Below are positions 33,332 through 44,609 of a stretch of 64,000 bases of DNA, one piece after another. This DNA is from Mycocentrospora acerina (taxonomy: Eukaryota; Ascomycota; Dothideomycetes; Pleosporales): the NCBI GenBank assembly GCA_022701365.1, contig JAKUHH010000108.1, forward strand, positions 58,501 through 122,500, read 5' to 3'. Below the pieces are notes generated by a model. The model saw only the letters and a list, made by a program, of their open reading frames with translations. It searched no databases and had not been told where the DNA came from. Made by a program: the position numbers and the translations under genes. The first letter of the stretch is position 1, and each line of letters starts with the position of its first letter.

Positions 33332-35063
33332 ATGGACTCAATTGCTCGCGAACCCGCCGTCTCCAGCGCTGAGAAGGCAACGCACAATGCACTTGCACCA
33401 CTCACGAACCCAACACTGCCTGTCACTGAGGAATTGACGCCGCCTAGAGACGCCACGGGACTGGCAAGAGTGCAGCAGACATGGACGGCCTTTGAAAGAC
33501 AGCTCGTCGCCTACAACCTCGAGGCGCGTGGCATCCAGCGTGTCGAGCCCCATGAACGCCAGGACTTGCGCCTTCTGGGCTATTCCCAGGTGGCCATCAT
33601 GTGGTTCTCGGTCAATCTGGCGGCAAACAACATTACGCTGGGTATGCTGGGTCCTGCCGTCTTCCATCTGGGCTTTCTGGACAGCTGCCTGCTTGCCGTC
33701 TTTGGCTCCTTCGTCGGATGTCTGGTCGTGGCCTACATTGCTACTTTTGGCCCAAAGAGCGGAAACAGAACCATGATCTTCTCGAGGTACGTCTTGTTCA
33801 CTTCCAAGATCTCTGCGCAGAACTGACCTTAGCCACAGATACATCATGGGCTGGTGGCCCTCGAAGCTCATCGTTATTCTCAATCTGGTTGTCCTCCTCG
33901 GATATGCCATGATTGACTGTGTTGTCGCTGGTCAGATCCTCTCTGCTGTGTCAGACAATGACATGTCCATTGTGGTCGGTATTGTGATTGTCGCTGTCAT
34001 TGCATGGGCTATTACCACATTTGGATATCAAATTTTCCATTACTACGAACGCTGGGCCTGGCTCCCCCAACTTATTGTGCTCTGTATCCTGGCTGGTGTC
34101 GCTGGCCCACAATTCAATACATCTGCAGTTTCTCACGGAGACTCTAATCCGGATACCATCATCGGCAATCGCATCAGTTTCTTCGGTCTGAATCTTGCGG
34201 CAGCAATTACGTACGGTGGTGGAGCAGCCGATTTCTTGTGAGTAAACTTGTAACACATGCTAACATGCAAATCTGACACATATCCGCAAGTGTCTACTAC
34301 CCCGAATACGCATCTTCCTGGAAAATATTCGCCATGACCATGATTGGCCTGACGTGCAGCTTCACATTCGCCTTTGTTCTCGGCATCGGTCTTGCGTGTG
34401 GCATGCTAACCAACACATCGTGGGAATCAGCGTATGCAACATCACAAGGTGCGCTCATTGTTGAAGCATATAAACCACTTGGCGCTTTCGGCTCCTTCTG
34501 TGGCGTTGTGGTCGCTCTAGGCCTTGTTGCAAATCTCATCGTTCCCACGTACTCATCTGGTATCGACGCCCAAATCCTCGGTCGCTGGGCTGGAGCCATC
34601 CCCCGTGTACTTTGGAATACAGTTGGTGTTATTATATTCACTGTTTGTGCGCTTGCTGGGCGTGCACATCTTGCAGCCATCTTCACAAACTTCCTGGCCC
34701 TCATGGGATATTACGTCTCCGTCTGGATCGCTATCACTTTAGAGGAGCATTTTATTTTCAGAAGCAAAACTGGCTTTAATTGGGCTATATGGAATCAGCA
34801 AAAAAAACTACCAATAGGTATTGCAGCATTGGCTGCTTTTGTACTGGGCTGGGTCGGCGCAATCCTGTGCATGAGCCAGGTCTGGTATATCGGACCCATT
34901 GCAAAATTAGTAGGGACTTATGGCGGTGATGTGGGTTTGCTTGAACACTTGACTCATGGGTATTACTGACAGACGATAGATGGGAAACTTTATTGGCTTC
35001 GCCTGGGCTGCCCTCGTGTATCCACCATTAAGGATGTGGGAGCTCAAGAAATTTGGGCGATAA
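33332..35063 (+). CDS. NCS1 purine-cytosine permease (Fcy2/FcyB-like)
   Basis: The four exons are 33332-33786, 33839-34237, 34291-34930 and 34980-35063, with introns of 52, 53 and 49 nt, giving 525 aa. The last small exon restores YGGDMGNFIGFAWAALVYPPLR, the conserved end of fungal family members. The N-terminus is cytosolic and ends in LEARGIQRVEPHERQD, the signature of the Fcy group. About twelve transmembrane segments follow, beginning IMWFSVNLAANNITLGMLG. NCS1 carriers are proton symporters in the plasma membrane; this branch takes up cytosine, adenine, guanine or hypoxanthine. The substrate is inferred from similarity to Fcy2/FcyB only. Confidence 0.9.
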
Positions 35064-35940
35064 AATTCCTTACTAGACAACTACTGGAGTGCTCTAGACT
35101 TGATCTAGTCCCTTCATTGGCCATACTCAAGTAAGGAGACCTTGACCTAGCTGCGACTCGAAGACGCCCTGTGTGTTTGGATGTCATTGGTCACACGTTC
35201 GTTACAATGCCTACTCTCGCGGAATGCTTGGTGCAACGAGTGCTACAATTCTGCCAAGTATTTCGGTGTCGCCATTCATTCATATATACCATCTGTCTTT
35301 ACAATATCCACTATTGCCATATCAATTCTGTCACTACAATGTCGCTGAAATGAGTCTGTGCAATGATAACCACACCACGTTACTCCATAAAAGGTCTCTT
35401 AAGTGTGCCTAATTTCAGTTTGTATCATTTTTTCTCTCATCATATCAAATGGATGTTATTCAATCCTGACCGAAAGAGAATATCCTAAAGCTCATTCTTC
35501 ATCGTTCACTTGTGTTGCGCATTTTTCTCAAAGATGTGGCGTACATATACGATCACAGGCTATAAAAGTAGGTCAAGCTACGAAATACACTGTACTGCCT
35601 TTACTTGGAGTGGTGTTCGCGCAGAATAGAATCAGTAAATCATTCTGTAAGCTCATAACTACTCGTCTTTCATCTAAAAATTGGTTCCCATACCTGGAGC
35701 TATCTCACTTGAAATCGTGTAAATACTTTTTCCAGCTTCACCTTAGATTTTAGTGGTCTCCGAGCTGCAATTGCCCATACAGTGTACTGCTCTTTCGTGA
35801 ACTCAAAATCTAACGTCTTGGCGAGTGGTGACAGCAACTTCCTAAATTCCTTCACACCACACCAACATTAAAGTCTCAATACAGCTCATCCTCTTTTCTC
35901 ATTTTCCATTTCAAACGTTCTTTCATCCACGCACACAAAC
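35064..35940. other. Intergenic, no gene seen
   Basis: This is 877 bp between two plus-strand genes. A CT/CA-rich leader lies just before the next start codon (35880-35940). No coding signal was seen. Confidence 0.5.
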
Positions 35941-37655
35941 ATGGCCAAGTGTAAGGTTATGATCACCTACACATTTGATTTAATCTCTAATATCTCGCAT
36001 TCTAGATGTCCGTGACGACCTCATCAGCCTCACTGATAGCGATAATGATGGAGACCATACCACCTCACTTCAGGTTCCGGATTTCGTAAGTAAACAATCA
36101 AGAATTCGCCACGAGACGATACAACGTGACAGCTTCTCCGAACTTGCGGGCTTAATGAAAGCCAAGTCATATGCTCCAGTCAAACCAATCTCTTCAACTC
36201 CTCCCTATGTCTCCAAACCGCCACTGTTTTTGGGTACATGTTGTGAGTTGTTCATCGAGTCAATTCGCAGTATGTTGATATTTCGTAGTCGTGAAATCTG
36301 CGGAGCAAGACACGATCTCACCCATTGTGAAATCTGTCCACCGGCCAGGTTCCGTAGCTGAGTTTCTTCACGACCAAGACGAAGACTCTGTGTTCAGCGA
36401 CAATACCACAATATCTTCTGTTCATAAGGAAGAAGGTCGGGACATGCTCCATCTGGAGTCCTTACTTCAAAATATTCGAGACTTTCCGACCGACGATGCT
36501 TCCGTCGATGTGCGCCATCTAGAAATACCCACGCCACTTCATGAGAATGATGCATTCCTTCTTCCTGATTTTGGGATACCTACGCGTTTCGGTGTCTTCG
36601 AGCCACCAACACCCGCCGAGTCCAACTTTGCCTCTCTCAAGCCACCAGAAAATCTTAAGGTTCATATAAGCAGGCAAACATGGGAGGATATGACCACAGA
36701 GCTTGAATCCTTGAGAGAACGGAACGAGCAGTTGAGTAATCAGGTGTCGGTTTCGGAACAGTACAAAGTCTATAGTCATGGCGAAGAAGCAGAGAAACAA
36801 CTAGGCCTACTTCGTTACCAGAACGAGTTCAACAGGACACAGAAAGCAAATATGGGACTTTCAATTAAGCAAAAGGATTTTGAAAACAAGAAGAACGAAC
36901 TCGAAATTGCAGAACTCAAGAAGCAACTACTTGATGTGCGAGCTATCCAAAAGGACCACGATTGCAATACAGCAACAAAGGACCGTGAGCTCGAAATGCA
37001 GAGAACTGGCATGCGTCAGATTGAAGATGCCCTACGTAATGTGACAATGGATTGCAACGCTGCTGTCAAAACGCTCGAGAAGATGAAGATAGAGCGTGAT
37101 GCTCACAAGAATCAGGCCAATAGCCTAAAGGAGACATTAGGGAAGCGAGAGAAGGTCATATTCGATCTAAAGCAGAAGTTTCTCGAAGAGCAGAGGAAGG
37201 CTATCGAGTTTGAAGAAGAAAACGAAAACCTGAAGCTCAAAGTGAAGCAAGAGGGTATCAATGACTTGAAGGAAAAACTTCGTGAGAAGACCAGCCTCTG
37301 CGATCGGCAGCGCAACCAACTCAAGAATGCTGAACGCAACATTGCCCTGAGCGAAGAACGCATCAAACGTCTCTCGAACGACGGCGAAATTCTCCGAGGA
37401 GGGGCACATTTGGTCAAGCCAGCACATAGTTCTAAACTCCCTACTACGGTCATTAGCTGTTCCGAGTGTTATGCAAAGAACGTTCCTTGCGATAACAGAG
37501 CTCAATGTCGCAACTGCATTGACAACAACACGCCGTGCGCTCGATGGAGGTGCTCCGTGATGCATAAACTTGGATATTGCAAAGAAGTTCCATGCAAGAT
37601 CCCTCACGATAGTCAGGGATGGCTGGTACTGCATGAGGATAGGCCTCAATGGTGA
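35941..37655 (+). CDS. Coiled-coil protein with C-terminal Zn2Cys6-spaced cluster
   Basis: The exons are 35941-35950 (10 nt), 36006-36233 and 36289-37655, both introns 55 nt, giving 534 aa. The start MAK-Y is split by the first intron. Residues 1-200 are disordered and acidic. About residues 200-455 form a long coiled coil (TELESLRERNEQLSNQ, then repeated EIAELKKQL, KREKVIFDLKQKF). The last 65 residues hold six cysteines spaced C-x2-C-x6-C-x5-C-x2-C-x6-C (from residue 470), exactly the fungal binuclear zinc cluster spacing. A C-x8-C-x4-C-x3-H group resembling a CCCH finger comes next. Zn2Cys6 clusters normally sit at the N-terminus with a basic loop; this one lacks most basic residues. DNA, RNA or protein binding are all possible. 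An alternative splice at 36086 would shift the frame and hit a stop, so I rejected it. Confidence 0.75.
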
Positions 37656-38160
37656 GGGCGGAGGTGGGCTATGAAGTGGTCCTGGTGGAGCGGCTCAGAG
37701 CCAGAGAAAATCATGACAGATATTAATGAGGTACCGTTTGGACTCTTGTATCAACGCGTGGGTACCTCAGATAATTAATCAAAGTCGTGTTTTCAAAATT
37801 ATTTTTCAAGATGGTCTACTAATTTGTCGCAAAATCTTAGAAATATGCTGCTACCTTTGTTTTTTTTGCATGCACAAAACTACGTATAGGGCGCATAATT
37901 CAACCACATTTCAGTCAGACAGCTCTGCCGAGGCTGGCCGGATGACAACTGTCAGGGTGGAACAGTAGGAATCGTAGAGATGGAAATGTACATGACACCC
38001 TCTGACGTCACACCACCCTTGACAATTTTTCTATATCAGACGTCAGCACCAACTGACAAACAACATTCTCAAACTTCACCAAAACTACATTGTTTTACAA
38101 TAGTATCTTTCAGTAACAATATCTAATATTAACCTAATTCAACCCGCATCTCAATTCGGC
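37656..38160. other. Intergenic, promoter of DJ-1-like gene
   Basis: This is 505 bp with AT-rich sequence near 37780-37880. No gene was seen. Confidence 0.5.
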
Positions 38161-38916
38161 ATGGCGTCCAAGAAGCTCCTCATCATTGTCTCAGACGCCC
38201 ACTCCTTCCCCCTCCACAACACAGGAAAAGAAGGCAAAACAATCCAACAAGACTCTGGATTCTTCTTGATGGAGCTCGCCAAGCCGCTCCAAAAATTCCT
38301 CTCAGCCGGCTACGAAGTCACCTTCGCATCACCCCTAGGCAAAGAACCCACACCAGATCCTCTCAGCACATCTCTCGCCGCCTTTGCAGGGAACTGGTAC
38401 GAGCGCAACCGCGAGCTAGCCCTCATCGAGAGGATGAAGAAGGAGAACGGATTCAGTCAGCCGCGCCGGTTTGCCGACATCAGCGACGCAGAGCTGGAGT
38501 CGTATAGCGGCGTGTTTATCCCCGGGGGGCATGCGCCTCTGTCAGATTTGGGTGACAACCCAGAACTAGGCCGTATACTAGGGCATTTCCATCGCGCGCA
38601 GAAGGCGACTGGCGCGCTTTGCCATGGGCCTTGGGCGTTTTTGTCGACAAAATATGGGCCGGACAAGGAATTTGCGTACAAAGGGTATAAGCTTACATGC
38701 TGGTCCGATGTTGAGGAGAAGATAATGGAGGTTTATTTTCGGGGGGAGATCGACAAGTGTGAGAGTACGTTGAGGGAGGAGGGAGCAGAGATGATTGAGG
38801 GTGTGGCGAAGAGTCTGGGGAGTATTACTGTAGATAGGGAGGTTGTTACGGGGGATAATCCGCTGAGTGCTGAGGCGATTGGAGAGAAGATGCTAGAGAT
38901 GATGGCAAAGAAGTGA
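38161..38916 (+). CDS. DJ-1/PfpI family protein (Hsp31-like)
   Basis: A single exon encodes 251 aa. The fold begins KKLLIIVSDAHSF and has the acidic residue of the catalytic pocket in GFFLMELAKPL (Glu38). The nucleophile elbow is GALCHGPWAFL (Cys154 followed by His). The insert FAGNWYERNRELALIERM is like that of yeast Hsp31 and fungal class I glutamine-amidotransferase-like proteins. Hsp31-type enzymes convert methylglyoxal to lactate without glutathione and also act as stress chaperones; either activity is plausible here. The C-terminus ends in a Lys pair. It stands alone, with a 2.9-kb empty stretch downstream. Confidence 0.9.
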   Translation: MASKKLLIIVSDAHSFPLHNTGKEGKTIQQDSGFFLMELAKPLQKFLSAGYEVTFASPLGKEPTPDPLSTSLAAFAGNWYERNRELALIERMKKENGFSQPRRFADISDAELESYSGVFIPGGHAPLSDLGDNPELGRILGHFHRAQKATGALCHGPWAFLSTKYGPDKEFAYKGYKLTCWSDVEEKIMEVYFRGEIDKCESTLREEGAEMIEGVAKSLGSITVDREVVTGDNPLSAEAIGEKMLEMMAKK

Positions 38917-41275
38917 AAAGTTGGAGATACTTGGTACAATTGGGAGGGATAGTTTATGTTAGAGAAGATGCGGAATCATAACTTGAATACCCATCATGTG
39001 CACGAATTCTCGGCTCTTGCTTACTGTTGATACGTTGAAGTTTTGTATGATGCGTATCGCTGGGTCTGTTGTTAATGGGTGATTGCGAAGATATTACGAT
39101 CCTGGTTTATTACGCATATTCTTCAATTTGTTGGCTTGTAGCTTAGATCGAACGTGAGCAGGGAGTTCGTATAATCAATTTGTCTTAACTTAGCAATATA
39201 TCATGTGTTCAGACATTAGATGCAGCTATTTATGCATTAATATCTTGTTCAAGAATATGATTGATGAGTGAGAATGCTGTACGCTGAAGAAGAATAGGAC
39301 CTACGTTCATTTGGCATGTCTGAAATGTGTAGCAAAGCAGTCATACAGCGATTAATAATATCTACCAAGTGAGTGGTAGAGTGGTTTAGAAGGCCTATAT
39401 TCGGCTGTAAATGCAGGAGAGTACATGGTGAGTCCAAGGTTGGGAAGAACGAGCTGAGCCGACATGTAAAATAGACATCTGTGACATTTCATCTAGAGTC
39501 GTTCAGCCTGGGTGATGACGTCCTGACCTTTGTCTCTTACAGCGGGATACATATGCCCAGACGATCAATAAAGAGCTTCCAAAGCATCAACTATAACTGG
39601 ACGACATAAACGCTGCGTCTCTGCAGAAGAAATGCAGATCCAGATCGCCCGTCCCATAGATCCGACATCGCGCTCCCTGGCAGTCGGCTACCTTTTCCCA
39701 ATCCGAGCCCAGGATGACACTTAATGACCCAAACTCTTGGGATTCCACCGGCTACTTGGCACATGAATCGACCTGGCGGGGCCGCGTTGCTTCGTATGGA
39801 TTTGTTCGTTTCCGACTTAACCGACTCTCAGGTATCCGCAACTGACTAGCTTCACGATAATTTACCGTGAACAAGGCGTGCCTAGATTAGGCCCCTGTCT
39901 GGCAATGCACCTGATGCGCAGGGTCTGGAGGGATTATCCGTTGAGGGAGCAGCCGGTATGCATGTCGGTTGTTCTGTGATGTAGTGAGGAGGGACCCGAA
40001 AACTGGCCCAACACTGCAGTATGCGGTTCACCATGCATGCTGTGGGTTTTATCTCCACTCATTCTAGGCAACTTAGTTTTGGTTACCTCTCAGGTGGAGA
40101 AAACCTGGTACTTTTAGATTTAACTTGATGTTTATTTGGTTAGTGAGATGTGAGGCGGCCTGCATGTGGCTCTTAATCGCTTTCAAGCTATCCTGTAGAA
40201 ATGACTCTTAGCCAGGTAGGAGCAGGGTTAGCTGGCGGCTACGTTAAGTTGGAGGAGTGGATCTTGGCCGCGTGGAGCTGTGGAATTGCCTGAGATTTGC
40301 GGGCTTAGACGCGCGGACGCGTGAGGCAAGTCTTTCTTGATGCGTATGCACTCCTGTTCTTTGGATAGGAATATGAGTGACTTTGATCTCCTGAAAGAAG
40401 TAGCTGGTTATCGTCGGTAAAGACGAATGACACCTAGATTAAAAAAGCATTCTTGCTGGTTATTTTGTTATGCTCTTTTGATCGCTTGTTTCTATTTTAC
40501 TCGGTTACTCGCACCGAATTGTGTCCTCCAAGTGCTATCCGGCTAAGAGAGTATTACCAACATGTTGACGACACGAATCACATCTAGCGCCTGCAGTCAA
40601 ATTGGCAAATTCTTATATGGCACATGGTCTGTTTACAAAAGCCACAGAAGCCACAAAGTCTTAAATCATTCGGCTGGTCGGGATCTTGGCTGCCCAACTG
40701 TAGCGTAGCGTAAGCCTTTTGAGTATTCATTATGAACAACTTCGTCTTTTACACGTGTTAAAGACACCGGCACATGGGGGTCAACACCACTTTCTTGCTA
40801 ATGTTGAAGATCCTTTCCTTACCTTTCGCAAAGGGTTCGCTTGGCCCGACACTGCATGGCCTCGAACCTACACATTAGAACGGTTCCTGTCGTTCGCTTA
40901 CGCCTGCGATTAATTGATTCCTTTTCAATCCTGTTCTCTGAAATCCATCCTCGATTTTCGCTGTTTTTCGATCAGAGCTCCAAGACGTCGTCTTTTGCCT
41001 CTCCGTCCCGGCGCAGTCGAGTGATGTGAAAGAGCAAAGAGCTGTAGGACTATTTCACCTGTGCGAGATGTGTAATGTCAAGTACGTATAGTACTATTCA
41101 ACTCAATAGAAAAGGCCGAGTCGAATGGTACACACCAGCGGGATGGTTGAAAGTCAGGCCGCGCCCTCGTTTTCCCGTCTGGCCAAGAGAACCCAGGACT
41201 GGGCATGCGCCAATAAGGGCCCACCCGCATAGACGAGACCACATACGCCATCGGATAAGATTATCGAAGGATCTA
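38917..41275. other. Gene-empty stretch of about 2.4 kb
   Basis: I see no coding exon, tRNA or long repeat here. Short open frames near 40719-41029 lack family resemblance. Composition is average, with no obvious RIP-like AT collapse. With the siderophore promoter that follows, the gap between genes totals 2.9 kb. Confidence 0.5.
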
Positions 41276-41534
41276 ATCAGATAAATTTCTCATCGTTAGC
41301 CAGATACCAAGACTTAGTCTCCGCTTTGCAACGCAGCCTTGCTGGGAGAGGAATCGATATTCCGTAGCCAAGGTGCCTAAAATTCCGCTTTCACACTTGG
41401 CAGTACGAGACGTAATGCCATCCTTCATGGGGCTTTCTCGGTTTACCCCCGACTTGGAGCACTTTCCGCGCAACGACTGGACCAGAAGGAAACTACAAAT
41501 CTTATCAGATCATCTAGATCCCGTTTTATCTGAT
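41276..41534. promoter_or_regulatory. Three ATCWGATAA iron-GATA sites upstream of siderophore transporter
   Basis: ATCAGATAA lies at 41276-41284 (plus), ATCTGATAA on the minus strand at 41502-41510, and ATCAGATAA on the minus strand at 41526-41534. All three match ATCWGATAA, the target of the SreA/Sre1/Urbs1 GATA repressors that shut off siderophore genes in iron-replete cells. A near match, ATCGGATAA, lies near 41250. A TATA-like TATAAG sits near 41685. Confidence 0.8.
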
Positions 41535-41791
41535 CTGGGTCCAATGAAGAGTTTCTGGGCGCACAAGAACTGTGCGCTCGTTGGGAGATCCAGAAGCTTG
41601 TGGCGTGGAGTGGTGCGCCATGTTTTGGCCCTGTACGCTTTCCCACCTTCCTCGCCCGGTCATCGGCGCGTTGATCGCGAATAGCTATAAGTGACCCTGT
41701 CCGCTCCTCTTGTCAAATGTCCGTCTATATCTCATCAATATACCTCCATCCTATTTGAAGACAACCCTGTCGCTGTCTTCTTGATTCCATC

Positions 41792-43732
41792 ATGGCTACT
41801 CCCATCGAGCCTGCGGGTCACTTAGGTGTGCGCAGCCCCGAAATCTCTGACGCACGTTACTCCATACAGGGAGAGAGGGATATGGAGAAGCAAAATCATC
41901 AGAACTTCAACTCTACTGAGCTTAGCGGTGATGCCACCAAAGATACCAACTCTGAAGATTTCCAGGACGGTATTGAGCGTGTGAGAGCCATCACGGCCAT
42001 CTGGACTAACACAACACTTATTAGCATGTTCTGCCTGTAAGCAATCTAGTTTTTGAGTTTATGTATTCATACTGATTGCGTCAGGCTCTATCTTGTCAGT
42101 CTTGTGGAATATATATCGAACGCAGTCGATTATTCGCTCAGCCCTTACATTTATTCAACCTTCAGCACACACGGTCTGATGACTGTATCGAACGTCATGG
42201 CCACCGCTCTCAGTGGATGTATTCCCCTGGTTGTAGCCAAGATTGTTGACATTTGGGGCCGTGTTGAGGGATTCGCAGTAATGCTCTTCATCATCATCGT
42301 TGGTATGATCATGAAGGCGGTTTCCCAGAACGTGCAGACATACGTTGCTGCACATGTACTTTACTGGTCTGGACACATCGGTCTTCTGTACGTCATATCC
42401 GTCATGTGCGCCGACATGACTTCCCTCAAGAACCGCATGATTATTATCACCATCAATGGTACCCCTCGTATCGCGTCTATCTTCGCTGGTCCCGCCATTG
42501 GCGAGCTTTTCTACGAAAAGTCCAATTTCCGCTGGGCGTTTGGTGCATTTGCTATCATTCTTGTCGCAAGCAGCTTGCCGGCAATTGTGATGATGGTCGT
42601 CATGTTCCGCAAAGCTCTGGCAGCAGGTCTTCAGAGGAGAAAGAGTTCGGGCCGTAACATCCTCCAATCTATTTGGTACCACTTTATCCAATTTGATGGT
42701 ACGTTTCAATGGTTTTTCCTTACCAATATCATATCTTCTCGAAGTAAGTGATGCAATAAGAAAGCTCGCTGACAATATCAAATAGGAGTTGGCATCATTC
42801 TGCTCATGTTTGGTTTCTGTTTATTCATGCTGCCATTTTCCCTAGTCAGCTACGCCCCGAACGGATGGAAGACTGGCTATATCATCGCCATGATTGTACT
42901 TGGTATCCTCCTCTTTCCAGTCTTCTTTGTATGGGAAAAGTACTTTGCACCTGTTCAATTCATGCCCTGGGAATACCTGAAAGACAGGACCATCATGGGA
43001 GGGTGCCTACTCTACGGTGTCATGTTCATATCGATCTTCTGCTGGAATGGTTTCTACTACTCATACCTGCTGGTCGTACACAGACAGACCATCACCAATG
43101 CCGGTTATATTCTCAACGCGTTCTCGTTGACCTCGTCTGTATTCAGCCCTCTCGTGGCGTATATCATCTCAGCTACCGGTAACTTCAAGTGGACCTGCTA
43201 CAGCGGTATTCCAATCATGGTTCTCGGTACAGCATTGTTGATTCCTTTCCGGGCACCATCCACCAACCCTGGTGTCTTAGCCCTTACTCAAATTCTCGTT
43301 GGCCTTGGAAGTGGTATCTTCGTAACCTGCGCCCAGCTTGCAGTCATGGTTCCGGTTACCCATCAACAGGTTGCTAGTGTTTTGGCTTTCTGGGGTCTCT
43401 TCGGTAGTTTCGGCTCATCTATTGGGTTGTCTATTGCGGGTGCTATTTGGAACAACGTAGTGCCCAACGATTTGCTAAATCGTCTTCCCGAGGAGAGCAA
43501 GTCTATGGCTACTGAGATCTTTGGGAGTCTCACCGTTCAGTCGAGCTTCCTTGACGGAACTCCTGAGCGAGATGCTGTCGTGGGCGCATACGCTCATGCC
43601 CAACGACTGTTGGTCATTACTGGCGCGTGTTTCATCCCGCTCTGCTTGGTCACCATTGTCATGTGGAGAAACATCAATGTGAAGGAGGTAGAGCAAGACA
43701 AGGGCAAGCAAACCAAGGGCACTGTCTTTTAA
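41792..43732 (+). CDS. MFS siderophore-iron transporter (ARN/SIT family)
   Basis: The exons are 41792-42036, 42085-42698 and 42786-43732, with introns of 48 and 87 nt, giving 601 aa. A cytosolic N-terminus of about 65 residues leads to fourteen predicted membrane segments. Family text includes VEYISNAVDYSLSPYIYSTFSTHGL, KIVDIWGRVEGFAVML, INGTPRIASIFAGPAIGELF, and the loop WYHFIQFDGVGIILL at the second junction. SIT transporters take up ferric siderophores by proton symport at the plasma membrane. The bound siderophore (for example a triacetylfusarinine or ferrichrome type) cannot be deduced. Three iron-GATA sites lie 260-520 bp upstream, which fits repression by iron. No siderophore biosynthesis gene is next to it. 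Confidence 0.93.
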
Positions 43733-44609
43733 AAAAAAAGAAAAAAGGAAGACTGAAACTATGCGTTAGTGACAAAACGTGGGGAAGAAAGAACATTTAT
43801 GAGCAATTTAACTCTCACCAAAGAAAAGGATGTAATGTAATGAAATATGATGATAGTGTTGAAGCTGAAACGTGGACCCTTGCTCTGCGGATGATCGAAT
43901 CTGTGAAATTAAATGGTACGATTTGAGCTTGGAGATTTTAGTCGAAACCCAAACGCGAAGTCCGATCGAAACAATGTGGTTTGTATCTTAGTATAACGAC
44001 TGCTATCAGATGTTGATGTGTGAACGAGTAACAGGGAAGTAAGTATCTAATATCTTTCAGTCATCACATCGTACCTTGTTCGCAAAGGCATCAAAAGCTC
44101 TTTGGGTTAACAAAATTGTGGTTCCACAATCGGTCATTGCATCGGGAGGTTATCAAATGAGCCTGCGATTTAGTCCTGACAGCCCGCCGATACTTTCTCA
44201 CTGGCCGACGTGCCGAGCTAAAGAAACAATTTCCATACCTGGACATGAGCCCGTGGCCATTGTTAAGGGAGATCATATTCCGGGATGGATTAAGAGTGGA
44301 GAGAAAAAGTCCACCAATCCAGAGGCCAAGTGCCCAGGCTTGTCGAGAAAGCTTGGCCATAAGTCGCTTAGCGGCCGTGCTAGCCGCATACGCCGGCGAG
44401 GATAATCGTGGAGAGAACAACAATTCATCCGCATACTGAATGTCTTTCTGGGGTAATGACCCTGGGGTAAAATATAAGCTCGTGGCACGGACGGCAGAAC
44501 GCGTGGCGTTATGAGTACTTAAAGGATCAGGACATCTCTCAATTGAGGGTGTCGACGCTATCAATTCATCGTTCATCGTCGTCTGCATTTCCATCTATCG
44601 AGGTTCATC
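43733..44609. promoter_or_regulatory. Upstream region of exopolygalacturonase
   Basis: The CTGGGGTAA direct repeat at 44448-44456 and 44462-44470 matches the CreA consensus SYGGRG. It is followed directly by a TATA-like AATATAAG at 44471-44478, about 130 bp before the start codon. A minus-strand open frame (44091-44594) in the region is judged non-coding. Confidence 0.6.

Noticed and set aside
33338..33910. 190-codon open frame on the minus strand
   Set aside because: It is antisense to exons 1 and 2 of the NCS1 permease and has no family resemblance.
36086..36132. Alternative 47-nt intron in the coiled-coil gene
   Set aside because: Removing it shifts the frame and leads to a stop soon after the next junction, while reading through keeps the frame open.
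44091..44594. 167-aa open frame on the minus strand
   Set aside because: It overlaps the polygalacturonase promoter with its CreA-like repeat and TATA-like box and has no domain or composition typical of a protein here.
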